From CADEED01 sp036677145 (GTDB lineage: Bacteria; Pseudomonadota; Gammaproteobacteria; Steroidobacterales; Steroidobacteraceae), in the NCBI GenBank assembly GCA_036677145.1, contig JAKFFF010000034.1:95381-159380 (forward strand): DNA of 64,000 nucleotides, read 5' to 3'. Every line of letters begins with the position of its first letter. The stretch's first letter is position 1. Below are positions 9,108-16,139 of the stretch, piece after piece. The notes under the pieces were generated by a model that made no database searches, had not been told where the DNA came from, and worked only from the letters and a program-made list of their open reading frames with translations. Both the position numbers and the translations under genes were made by a program.

Positions 9108-9187
9108 TCCCATTCCGTCGTTCCACGCGGGAATGCCGCGTGGTGTCGTGGGCATCCCGAAAACGTTTGTTAGGGAGACACGAGACG

Positions 9188-9679
9188 ATGTCCAGCAGGA
9201 AGATGTTGACGAAATACACGGCCGTGGCGGCACTGGCTGCAAGCGGCGCAATCGCGGCGATTGCGGTCGCGCAGACACCCCCGGCCGGCCCGACGCCCGC
9301 GGAGCGGGCGATCGAGTACCGCCAGGCCGTCTACAAGGTCGTCGCGGGCAATTTCGGTCCGCTCGCGCAGGTCGCCCAGGGCAAGGCGCCGTTCGATGCG
9401 GCGAAGGCCCGCAGGAACGCCGAACGACTGGCGGCGATTGCTGCTTTCCTGCCGGACGCGTACCCCGACATCTCCAAGGAAGGCAAGACCCGCGCCAAGC
9501 CCGAGGTGTGGACGAATCGCGCGGAGCTCGACCGGCGCATCGCGGAATTCGGCGAGCACACCCGTGCACTGGCCGTGGTAACCGCGCGCAGTGAAACTGC
9601 CACGGACGAATTCAAGGCCGCGATCGGCGCCGTCGGCAACGACTGCAAGGGTTGCCACGAGAATTTCCGCAGCCAGTGA
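9188..9679 (+). CDS. Cytochrome c' family protein
   Basis: A 163-aa exported cytochrome: signal peptide (residues 1-29, ending AAIAVAQ), a four-helix-bundle-type body and a C-terminal haem motif CKGCHENFR, the layout of class II cytochromes c'. An RxxxY segment near the mature N-terminus (ERAIEYRQAVYKVV) also fits the family. ATG 9188 follows GGGAG by about 10 bp. Cytochromes c' bind NO and CO and are often protective against nitrosative stress; whether that holds here is not shown. It diverges from the redox operon and shares a regulatory gap with it. Confidence 0.9.
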   Translation: MSSRKMLTKYTAVAALAASGAIAAIAVAQTPPAGPTPAERAIEYRQAVYKVVAGNFGPLAQVAQGKAPFDAAKARRNAERLAAIAAFLPDAYPDISKEGKTRAKPEVWTNRAELDRRIAEFGEHTRALAVVTARSETATDEFKAAIGAVGNDCKGCHENFRSQ

Positions 9680-9688
9680 GCCGCTGAC

Positions 9689-9820
9689 GTGGGCGAGACG
9701 CGCCGCGTCTGGGAGTCCTCGCGGCTATGGCTCGCGGCGATCCTGGCCGCCGCGCTCGCCGGCGGATCGTGGTGGTCGGTCGCGAACGCCCCGGAGGTCG
9801 TGATTTTCGGCTTCGACTGA
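9689..9820 (+). CDS. Small 43-aa membrane protein
   Basis: GTG-initiated open frame of 43 codons, 9 bp downstream of cytochrome c' and in the same frame, ending before the dmeF promoter. It encodes one predicted membrane helix (LWLAAILAAALAGGSWWSV) after an arginine-containing N-terminus. About 40 of 43 codons end in G or C, like the strongest genes around it, which is the main reason to think it is translated. No Shine-Dalgarno is evident, so it may depend on translation of the upstream gene. No family is recognised. A small partner of the cytochrome is possible but unproven. Confidence 0.5.
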   Translation: MGETRRVWESSRLWLAAILAAALAGGSWWSVANAPEVVIFGFD

Positions 9821-9827
9821 GTATCCG

Positions 9828-9844
9828 ATACCCTAGCGGGGTAT
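9828..9844. promoter_or_regulatory. CsoR/RcnR-type operator overlapping the dmeF start
   Basis: The inverted repeat ATACCC-TAGCG-GGGTAT (9828-9844) closely resembles the operators of CsoR/RcnR-family metal sensors (TACCC...GGGTA, G-tract type). It overlaps the ATG of the metal-exporter gene, where a bound repressor would block transcription or initiation. DmeF genes are commonly controlled by a CsoR/RcnR-family DmeR, but no such gene is adjacent here. Confidence 0.6.
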
Positions 9845-10754
9845 GAATACGGATACGGCGCAGCCGCATTGCCAGTCGCCACGTTTCGACGCGGGCAATC
9901 CGCTCGCCGAACGGGGCATCCGCCGCGCGCTGTGGCTGACGATCGCGATGATGATCGTCGAGATCGCGGGCGGCTGGTGGTTCAACTCCATGGCGGTGCT
10001 CGCCGACGGCTGGCACATGAGTTCGCATGCGCTCGCTCTCGGGCTGTCCGCATTCGCATATTCGTTCGCGCGCCGCCAGGCCAGTCACCGGCATTTCGCG
10101 TTCGGCACGTGGAAGGTCGAGGTGCTGGCCGGCTACACGAGCGCGATACTCCTGCTCGGGATCGCGGCGCTGATGACTTACCAGTCCATCGAGCGATTGC
10201 TGCAGCCGCAGACGATTCATTACACCGAAGCCATGACGATCGCCGCGGTTGGCCTGGCGGTCAACCTGCTGTGCGCGTGGTGGCTGCGGGGCAGTCACGT
10301 GCATTCACATGACCATGAACACGAGCATGGACATGCCGGCCATGTCGATCTCAACGTGCGCTCGGCGTATGTGCATGTCCTCGCCGATGCCGCGACGTCG
10401 GTGCTCGCGATCATTGCCCTCGTCGGGGGTCTCTATTTCGGCGCGGCCTGGCTCGACCCGGTCATGGGACTGGTGGGCGCGGCGTTGGTGTCAGTGTGGG
10501 CCTGGGGCCTGTTGCGCGATTCCGGCCGCATCCTGCTCGATGCGGAGATGAACGCGCCGGTCGTGGCCGAGGTGCGCGCTGCGATCGAGCAGGGCGCGGT
10601 GCCCGCGCGCATCACCGACCTGCACGTCTGGCGCGTGGGCCGCGCACAATACGCGGTGGTCGTCAGCGTGACGTCGAATGAAACCGCCGACTACTTCCGC
10701 CGCGCGCTCGCCGTCCACGAGGAACTCGTGCACGTGACAGTCGAGGTGGATTAA
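9843..10754 (+). CDS. dmeF: Cation diffusion facilitator, DmeF-type Co/Ni exporter
   Basis: A 303-aa inner-membrane CDF-family antiporter exporting divalent metal, most likely cobalt or nickel. Six membrane segments are visible. The metal site in helix II reads LADGWHMSSHALALG and that in helix V HVLADAATSV; between helices IV and V lies a histidine-rich loop (residues about 155-168) and the C-terminal cytoplasmic domain ends TVEVD. The ADGWHMSSHA signature is the DmeF version of the family. The start ATG 9843 lies inside a CsoR/RcnR-like operator with a GGGG just upstream, so the leader is very short or absent. The stop TAA belongs to a long inverted repeat. Confidence 0.92.
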   Translation: MNTDTAQPHCQSPRFDAGNPLAERGIRRALWLTIAMMIVEIAGGWWFNSMAVLADGWHMSSHALALGLSAFAYSFARRQASHRHFAFGTWKVEVLAGYTSAILLLGIAALMTYQSIERLLQPQTIHYTEAMTIAAVGLAVNLLCAWWLRGSHVHSHDHEHEHGHAGHVDLNVRSAYVHVLADAATSVLAIIALVGGLYFGAAWLDPVMGLVGAALVSVWAWGLLRDSGRILLDAEMNAPVVAEVRAAIEQGAVPARITDLHVWRVGRAQYAVVVSVTSNETADYFRRALAVHEELVHVTVEVD

Positions 10755-10851
10755 TGGGGACATTCCTCATTTCGTTGTAACAATGCGAACTATCGCGCGC
10801 ATCCAAACGAATTCTGGATTGTTACAACGAAATGAGGAATGTCCCCATTAA
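10751..10851. repeat. Perfect 34-bp inverted repeat (REP/MITE-like hairpin) containing both convergent stop codons
   Basis: Left arm 10751-10784 and right arm 10818-10851 are exact reverse complements over 34 bp, separated by a 33-bp loop; the outer end begins TTAATGGGGACATTCCTCAT. Both flanking genes end in TAA taken from the terminal TTAA of the element. It will form a very stable hairpin in RNA from either side and so should act as a bidirectional terminator. The sequence and symmetry are those of REP-like or miniature elements mobilised in trans. No second copy is seen in the window. Confidence 0.8.
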
Positions 10852-11825
10852 CGTAGATAGGGGATCTTCACGCCAGCGAATTCCCGCTCGACAACTTCCT
10901 GCGACTCGGCGCGTTCGGCCGCCTGCACCTGGCGCTGCGTGAGATGCGGCGCGAGCATCTGCAGGAAGTCGTACATGTAGCCGCGCAGCAGCACGCCGCG
11001 GCGGAATCCCGCCCAGGTCGTATGCACCGGGAACAGGTGCGAGGCGTCGCGCACTTTCAGATCGGAATCTTCGGCGCCGTCGATGGCGACGTTCGCGATG
11101 ATTCCGACGCCGAGTCCCTCGCGCACGTATTTCTTGATGACGTCCGAATCCCAGGCGGTCAACGCCACGGTCGGCGTGAGGCCCTCGTCGGCGAACAGCT
11201 CGATCAGCGACGAGGGACCGGTGAAACTGAAGGAATAGGTGATCAGCGGATATCGCGCGAGGTCGGCGAACGTGGGTTTGTTCACCTCGCCGAGCGGGTG
11301 GTCCTCGGGGACGATGATGGTGCGATGCCAGCGATAGCAGGGCATGCGCACGAGCCCGGAAAACACCGGACTCGCGCCGGTTGCGATCGCGAAATCGATG
11401 CGGTCCGTCGCGGCGAGATCGGCGATCTGCTCGGAATTGCCCTGGTGCAGGTGCAGTCGCACCTTCGGGTACTTCTCGCGGAATAGTTTGAGCACGGGCG
11501 GCAACACGTAGCGCGCCTGCGTGTGGGTGGTCGCGATCGACAATGCACCCGCGTCATCCTTGCGCAGGTCGGCGGCGAGCGCCTTGATGCTGCGCGCCTG
11601 GCGCACGATCTGCGATGCCCGGTCGATGACCTTCGCGCCCGCATCGGTGGGCCGCACCAGCGCGCGGCCCTTCCTCTCGAAGAGCTGGAAGCCGAGCTCG
11701 TCTTCGAGCTGCTTCAGCTGTTTGCTGACGCCGGGTTGCGCGGCATGCAGCGTGCGCGCGGCCTGCGTGATGTTGAGATCATTTTCAGCCACGGCCACGA
11801 GGTATCGCAGCTGTATGAGCTTCAT
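10848..11825 (-). CDS. cysB: CysB/Cbl-type LysR regulator of sulfur assimilation
   Basis: A 325-aa LysR-family activator. Winged-helix DNA-binding domain at residues 1-60 (MKLIQLRYLVAVAE...NITQAARTLHAAQPGVSKQL) with the exact helix-turn-helix wording of CysB, followed by a CysB-like effector domain (ATTHTQARYVLPPV, YSFSFTGPSSLIELF, WDSDVIKKYVREGLGVGI). CysB proteins sense N-acetylserine or sulfate and activate sulfate uptake and cysteine synthesis. Position next to the sulfate-binding gene and porin supports this. The frame is open to 11960, but ATG 11825 gives the conserved N-terminus. Its stop codon lies in the inverted repeat shared with dmeF. Confidence 0.93.
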   Translation of the reverse strand: MKLIQLRYLVAVAENDLNITQAARTLHAAQPGVSKQLKQLEDELGFQLFERKGRALVRPTDAGAKVIDRASQIVRQARSIKALAADLRKDDAGALSIATTHTQARYVLPPVLKLFREKYPKVRLHLHQGNSEQIADLAATDRIDFAIATGASPVFSGLVRMPCYRWHRTIIVPEDHPLGEVNKPTFADLARYPLITYSFSFTGPSSLIELFADEGLTPTVALTAWDSDVIKKYVREGLGVGIIANVAIDGAEDSDLKVRDASHLFPVHTTWAGFRRGVLLRGYMYDFLQMLAPHLTQRQVQAAERAESQEVVEREFAGVKIPYLR

Positions 11826-11931
11826 GGAGCGGTCGTAATTCCTGGGTGGTGGGCCATCGAAGGCAGTGAGGGTGAACTCGTCGAGGGGGCGCGCTTCATT
11901 CCTCTCACTGCCTCCGCGGCCCGAAGAAGCA

Positions 11932-11958
11932 GGGTACGCCGCATTCCGCGGCGTACCC
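11932..11958 (-). terminator. Hairpin terminator after the sulfate-binding gene
   Basis: GGGTACGCCGC (11932-11942) and GCGGCGTACCC (11948-11958) form an 11-bp perfect stem with a 5-nt loop, 12 bp beyond the stop of the minus-strand sulfate-binding gene and before the cysB start. A short pyrimidine tract, not a clean U run, follows on the minus strand. Confidence 0.7.
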
Positions 11959-11970
11959 ACTAACTATTGG

Positions 11971-12990
11971 TTATTGCGCGTAGATCTGATCGAATATGCC
12001 GCCGTCGCCGAAGTGTTCCTTCTGCGCCTTGCCCCAGCCGCCGAAGTCCTTGATGGTGACCAGCTCGAGCTTAGGGAACAGTTCCTGGTGCTTCGCGGCG
12101 ACCGCCGGATCGCGCGGGCGATAATAATTGCGCGCGGCGATTTCCTGGCCTTCCGGCGTGTACAGGTACTTGAGGTACTCCTCGGCGACGGTGCGTGTGC
12201 CGCGGCGCAGGACGACCTTGTCGACCACCGCCACCGAAGGTTCGGCGAGGATGCTGATCGACGGGATCACGATCTCGAACTTGCCGACGCCAAGTTCCTT
12301 GGTCGCGAGCCAGGCTTCGTTTTCCCACGAAATGAACACGTCGCCGATGTTGCGCTGGGCGAAGGTCGTGAGCGAGCCGCGTGCGCCCGTGTCGAGCACC
12401 GGCACGTTCTTGAACAGCTTGCGGACATAGTCCTTTGCCGCGGCTTCGTTGCCGCCCGGCTGCTTGAGCGCCCAGGCCCAGCCGGCGAGGTAGTTCCAGC
12501 GCGCGCCGCCCGAGGTTTTCGGATTGGGCGTGATCACGCTGACTCCCGGCTTCACGAGATCGCCCCAGTCCTTGATCTTCTTGGGGTTGCCCTTGCGGAC
12601 CAGGAACACGATCGTCGAGGTGTAGGGCGCCGAGTTGTTAGGCAGGCGCTCTTCCCAGTTGACGGGCAGCAACTTGCCATTGGTCGCGATCGCGTCGATG
12701 TCGCCGGCCAAAGCAAGCGTCACGACGTCGGCCGCGAGGCCGTCGATCACCGAGCGCGCCTGGCGGCCGGAGCCACCGTGCGACTGGTTGATCTTGACCG
12801 TATTGCCGGTCTTCTTCTTCCAGTACTCCGCGAACGACTTGTTGAAATCCACGTACAACTCGCGCGTCGGGTCATACGACACGTTGAGCAGCGTGGTCTC
12901 CGCGGCCTGCGCCGCGGACGACGCGCCGCCGATGAACACTGCGCTCGCGATGGCGAGCAGCAGGCGGCGATTCCAGTTCGGTTGATTCAT
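11971..12990 (-). CDS. sbp: Periplasmic sulfate-binding protein of an ABC transporter
   Basis: A 339-aa soluble paralogue of the lipoprotein at 44-1081. Signal peptide residues 1-29 (ending SSAAQAA-ETT), then the full sulfate-binding-protein sequence with LLNVSYDPTRELY, QSHGGSGRQAR, ITPNPKTSGGARW and YRPRDPA. ATG 12990 is preferred over ATG 12996 because GGAG lies 8 bp before it. It follows a porin gene by 18 bp on the same strand, so the two are probably one transcript for crossing the outer membrane and capturing the anion. The CysB-type regulator next door is the likely activator. No permease genes are visible in the window. Confidence 0.96.
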   Translation of the reverse strand: MNQPNWNRRLLLAIASAVFIGGASSAAQAAETTLLNVSYDPTRELYVDFNKSFAEYWKKKTGNTVKINQSHGGSGRQARSVIDGLAADVVTLALAGDIDAIATNGKLLPVNWEERLPNNSAPYTSTIVFLVRKGNPKKIKDWGDLVKPGVSVITPNPKTSGGARWNYLAGWAWALKQPGGNEAAAKDYVRKLFKNVPVLDTGARGSLTTFAQRNIGDVFISWENEAWLATKELGVGKFEIVIPSISILAEPSVAVVDKVVLRRGTRTVAEEYLKYLYTPEGQEIAARNYYRPRDPAVAAKHQELFPKLELVTIKDFGGWGKAQKEHFGDGGIFDQIYAQ

Positions 12991-13008
12991 TTTCATTGCT
13001 CCAATTCT

Positions 13009-14439
13009 TCAGAAGTTGATCGCGAAGCGCGAGAACAGCGCCTGCTCGTCGTCACGGTCACCCGTTGCGGCGCCGCCTTCGAATTCGGTCAGGTCGTAGT
13101 TGATGGACAGCTTCACGGTGTTCCAGGGATACCAGTTGAGGCCGACGCCATAGGCGGTGGCCTTGCTCACCGCGGTCAGCGGATTGGCGAACGAAGTCGC
13201 GCCGCCGATGAACGCGGCGTTGTCGACGTCGAGCACCTGGTAACGCGCGACCAGCTCGAAGGCGCCGCTGCCGGTCTTGCCCGGACGGAAGGTGCTGTTC
13301 GGCGTGAAGCCGCGGTAGGCCTCGTCTTCGCCGGTGAGGAACCAGGAGAACTGCGTCTGCCAGGCGGTGTTGGTCAGCGTGTCGGAACGAGTGACGCCGC
13401 CGACGGTGCGCGACACGTCCTGTTCGACCTGCGTCCATTCGCCGAGGATTCCGAACTGGCCGCGCGAGTAGTAGAACTGTGGCGCGAGTCGCAGGCGCTG
13501 GCCGTCGGCGAACGTCGCGTTGTTAGGCGTGACGCCCGTTGCCGTGTTCGCGCGATAGCTGAAGATGGACTGCTGACCGGGTGAGCGGTAGGCGGCCAGG
13601 TAGGTGTTGGTGGGAAGCCCGTCGACATCCTGCCAGGTGGCGCCGATGCCGAATCCGAGACCGCGCAGGCTGAAGTTTTCCGAATTCAGGAAAGGCTGGA
13701 AGAACACGCGCGCGGCGAAGTCGCCGGCGGTGTCGGATTCCACGTCCGGGGTCGGGAGGCTTTCACTGCTGCCGCCATCGGTCACGCCATTGAAGTAGCC
13801 GACCTGGTAGCTGAAGACACTGCCCGCGATGTCACCGGAGAGCTGCACGCCGATGTCGCGGTTGGGGACGAGACTGGTCGGCAATCCGCGCTCGATGAAG
13901 CGCAGGTCCGCGCCGCTCTGCAGGCGTTCCAGACCCACCGACGGTTTGAACTTGCCCAGCGTGATGACGGCGGCGGGATTGAAGCGGGCTGCTACGTAGG
14001 CGTCGATGATGACGCTCCTGCCGCCGCCGAAGTCCGGCGTAAAGCGGAAGTCGTAGATGTTGCCGAAGGTGCCTTCGAAGGTCGGACGCACGCGGCGCAG
14101 AAGGAAGGTGTCCGCCGTCTCCGGAACGGAGTCGCCGCCGAAGGCGCGATAGTCCGCGTGCAAGGTGCCGCGGAAGCGCACGAAGTTGGCGCCGTCGGCC
14201 GAACCCACCTGGACGCGAGAGGCATTGGCCGTGATTTTCGGCGCGCTGCTGGCGGCCGACTTGGCGGCTTCCTCGGACAGTTCGAGCTTGCGCTCGAGGA
14301 TCAAAAGGCGTTGCTTCTGTTCTTCGATCTCACTGCGCAGATCGTTGTCGGGGGCGGGCGCCGTCTGCGCCAGCGCGATTCCCGCAAAAGGCAGCAACGC
14401 TGCAATCGAAGCACGCGCCGCTGCACGTCTGATGTTCAC
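13009..14439 (-). CDS. OprO/OprP-type outer-membrane porin
   Basis: A 476-aa porin: signal peptide (residues 1-24, ending IALAQ), a short coiled coil (about residues 32-62, EIEEQKQRLLILERKLELSEE) typical of this trimeric class, then a beta-barrel with alternating aromatic strands and a terminal phenylalanine (FAINF) recognised by BAM. The segments RVRPTFEGTFGNIYDFRFTP and NRDIGVQLSGD are characteristic of the phosphate-selective porin family. Because it immediately precedes a sulfate-binding protein gene, it may admit sulfate or sulfonates; anion specificity is inference from context. Upstream 14531-14570 is unusually AT-rich and may hold the promoter and activator sites. Confidence 0.9.
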   Translation of the reverse strand: MNIRRAAARASIAALLPFAGIALAQTAPAPDNDLRSEIEEQKQRLLILERKLELSEEAAKSAASSAPKITANASRVQVGSADGANFVRFRGTLHADYRAFGGDSVPETADTFLLRRVRPTFEGTFGNIYDFRFTPDFGGGRSVIIDAYVAARFNPAAVITLGKFKPSVGLERLQSGADLRFIERGLPTSLVPNRDIGVQLSGDIAGSVFSYQVGYFNGVTDGGSSESLPTPDVESDTAGDFAARVFFQPFLNSENFSLRGLGFGIGATWQDVDGLPTNTYLAAYRSPGQQSIFSYRANTATGVTPNNATFADGQRLRLAPQFYYSRGQFGILGEWTQVEQDVSRTVGGVTRSDTLTNTAWQTQFSWFLTGEDEAYRGFTPNSTFRPGKTGSGAFELVARYQVLDVDNAAFIGGATSFANPLTAVSKATAYGVGLNWYPWNTVKLSINYDLTEFEGGAATGDRDDEQALFSRFAINF

Positions 14440-14530
14440 TCTCGTTCTCCTGGATTCGTGTGTGCCACAAGGCCAGGAGAGGGTAGGGAGGACCGGGTAA
14501 CGGGGTCAGTCGCAACCCGGTGACGTGCCG

Positions 14531-14570
14531 GTTATGAGCCTGATTTTCTGGTTATACCCATATGACTCGT
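14531..14570 (-). promoter_or_regulatory. AT-rich promoter region of the porin-sbp operon
   Basis: In very GC-rich surroundings this 40-bp block holds two copies of ATAACC on the minus strand (GGTATAACC and CTCATAACCGG) about 20 bp apart. CysB-family sites contain ATAAC-like half-sites, so it is a plausible activator-binding region for the downstream porin and sulfate-binding genes. This is inference from composition and position. Confidence 0.35.
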
Positions 14571-14580
14571 CGGCCTGTTC

Positions 14581-14874
14581 TTACTGCTGGCGCAGGCTCT
14601 CGGCATAGGAGGCCAGCAGGTGCGCCGTGCGGCTGTTGTCGCCAAGCGGCACCGCGCTCCCGCCCGCGCCCAGCGCGGCAAACAGTAGTTTGAGATCCTT
14701 GAACAGCGACAGTCGATGCTGCTTTTCGACACGGGTGGCCTGCTCGTCAGGGGTCAGGGCCTGCGATGCTTCGACATCCAGGTCCTCCAGCTCCACCGGG
14801 CTGCCCGAAAAGGGGGACAGACGCGCGCCCAGATTCGCTTCGACGGTGCCGGGAATTCTGTTGCGAGTGCTCAT
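14581..14874 (-). CDS. Conserved-type small hypothetical protein, 97 aa
   Basis: ATG 14874 has GGAG 8 bp upstream, and the frame is closed at 14581. The sequence is soluble and charged: an acidic stretch ELEDLDVEASQALTPDEQ, then a helical part KQHRLSLFKDLKLLFAALGAGGSA and a C-terminal helix LLASYAESLRQQ. There is no signal peptide or membrane segment and I do not recognise a family. It diverges from a GcvA-type LysR regulator with a 99-bp gap between them, the usual arrangement of a regulator with its target, so control by that regulator is a fair guess. Confidence 0.7.
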   Translation of the reverse strand: MSTRNRIPGTVEANLGARLSPFSGSPVELEDLDVEASQALTPDEQATRVEKQHRLSLFKDLKLLFAALGAGGSAVPLGDNSRTAHLLASYAESLRQQ

Positions 14875-14973
14875 TTCACTGTCTCCTGAGGCAAAATTGC
14901 CATGTCGCCAATCTGCGCTAGAGTGCCGGCACGAACAAACGCGCTTCCTGAAGCGCCCATAAGGAAAAGTGAC

Positions 14974-15927
14974 GTGACCACTGCTTATGCCCGGCTGCCG
15001 CTGAATGCGCTGCGCGTTTTCGAAGCGGTGGCTTCGCGCCTGTCGTTCGCGGATGCGGCCGAGGCGCTGCACGTGACGCCCGCCGCGGTCAGTCAGCAGG
15101 TCAAGTCGCTCGAGGACTATCTGCAGGTGCAGCTGTTCAAGCGCTCGGGCCGGCGCATCGAATTGACCGCCGAAGGCCAGCAACTGCTGCCCGGGGTACG
15201 GCGGGGGCTCGACGAGCTCGAGGCCTCGATGCAGCACCTCAAGCAGCACCGGGCCGAGGGGCCGCTGCAGATCACCTTGCTGTCGTCGTTCCTGCAGCGC
15301 TGGTTGTTGCCGCGTATCGGCTCTTTCAACGCGCTCGATTCCGGCGTGGAGCTGCGCTTCCATACCGGCCGCGATCCGGTGGATTTCTCGCGCTCGGAAA
15401 TGCACGTCGCGATCCGCATGGGTCTCGGCCGCTGGCCGGGCCTGCACGTGGAAAAGTTGCTCGACGAATGGGTGGTCCCGATCGCCTCTCCGGCGCTGCT
15501 CGCCAAATACGGCCCCGTGCCGCGCGGCGAAGACCTGCAGAATTTCCCCTTGCTCGGCAGTGTCGATGAGCCCTGGCAGGCGTGGATCGAGAAGGGCCAG
15601 GAAGGCCAATGGCTGGCGCGCGCGCCGATCATCGACGACTCCGCGGGCGTCATCGCGGCCGCCGAAGAAGGCATCGGTTTCGCGCTGGCCCGCTGGTCGC
15701 TGGTGCAGCGTTCGCTCGAGCAGGGCCGCGTGGTGCTGGCCGGCGATGCGATGTTGCCCTTCCGCTTCTCCTACTTCTTCGTGTGTCCCGAGCCCTACCT
15801 CGTCATGCCCAAGGTGAAGCGTTTCCGCGACTGGATCTTCGACATGGCGAAGTCCTTTTCGAAGCCGCACACGCTGTTCGAAAAGCGCGCGGTGCCCGTG
15901 ATCAGAACGGCGAAGAAGACGTCGTAA
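14974..15927 (+). CDS. LysR-family regulator, GcvA-like
   Basis: A 318-aa LysR regulator. The helix-turn-helix (residues 4-65: LPLNALRVFEAVASRLSFADAAEALHVTPAAVSQQV) matches the GcvA group, and the effector domain continues with LQITLLSSFLQRWLLPRI and DVAIRMG-type wording (HVAIRMGLGRWPGL). GTG 14974 is chosen because AAGGA stands 8 bp upstream; the frame is open to 14902 but that sequence is not conserved in type. It is divergent from a 97-aa hypothetical gene, which may be its target. The inducer is unknown. Confidence 0.9.
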   Translation: MTTAYARLPLNALRVFEAVASRLSFADAAEALHVTPAAVSQQVKSLEDYLQVQLFKRSGRRIELTAEGQQLLPGVRRGLDELEASMQHLKQHRAEGPLQITLLSSFLQRWLLPRIGSFNALDSGVELRFHTGRDPVDFSRSEMHVAIRMGLGRWPGLHVEKLLDEWVVPIASPALLAKYGPVPRGEDLQNFPLLGSVDEPWQAWIEKGQEGQWLARAPIIDDSAGVIAAAEEGIGFALARWSLVQRSLEQGRVVLAGDAMLPFRFSYFFVCPEPYLVMPKVKRFRDWIFDMAKSFSKPHTLFEKRAVPVIRTAKKTS

Positions 15928-15935
15928 GTTTTGTT

Positions 15936-15963
15936 GATGCCGGATTCAGGCATCGCGTTTGTT
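15936..15963 (+). terminator. Hairpin terminator after the LysR gene
   Basis: GATGCC (15936-15941) and GGCATC (15949-15954) pair around a 7-nt loop, followed by GCGTTTGTT. It begins 9 bp after the regulator stop codon and is a modest intrinsic terminator. Confidence 0.5.
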
Positions 15964-16022
15964 AGTCGCGGAGTTCGCGCGCACCATTTCGCACATGTAA
16001 TTCACTCATTGGAGTAGCGAAC

Positions 16023-16139
16023 ATGTGCATTGAGAAGATAGCGCGCAACGCCGGCTTCGCCCTGGCGTCACTCGGGATCGTGACCGGCCTCGCGGCGGCC
16101 ATCGAATACCTGCCCGTCGTCAACGCGCTGGCACGCTGA
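16023..16139 (+). CDS. Small 38-aa membrane peptide
   Basis: ATG 16023 stands 8 bp after a clean GGAG, one of the best ribosome sites in the area. The 38 residues start MCIEKIARNAGF and form one hydrophobic helix (FALASLGIVTGLAAAIEYL) before a short C-terminus ending VNALAR. Codon third positions are GC-rich throughout. The 3' end overlaps the end of modC on the other strand by 20 bp. No family is recognised. A single-helix inner-membrane microprotein is the best description; its function is unknown. Confidence 0.6.
   Translation: MCIEKIARNAGFALASLGIVTGLAAAIEYLPVVNALAR

Noticed and set aside
11866..13584. 572-codon plus-strand frame across cysB, sbp and the porin
   Set aside because: Reverse complement of three conserved genes; start and composition are not gene-like.
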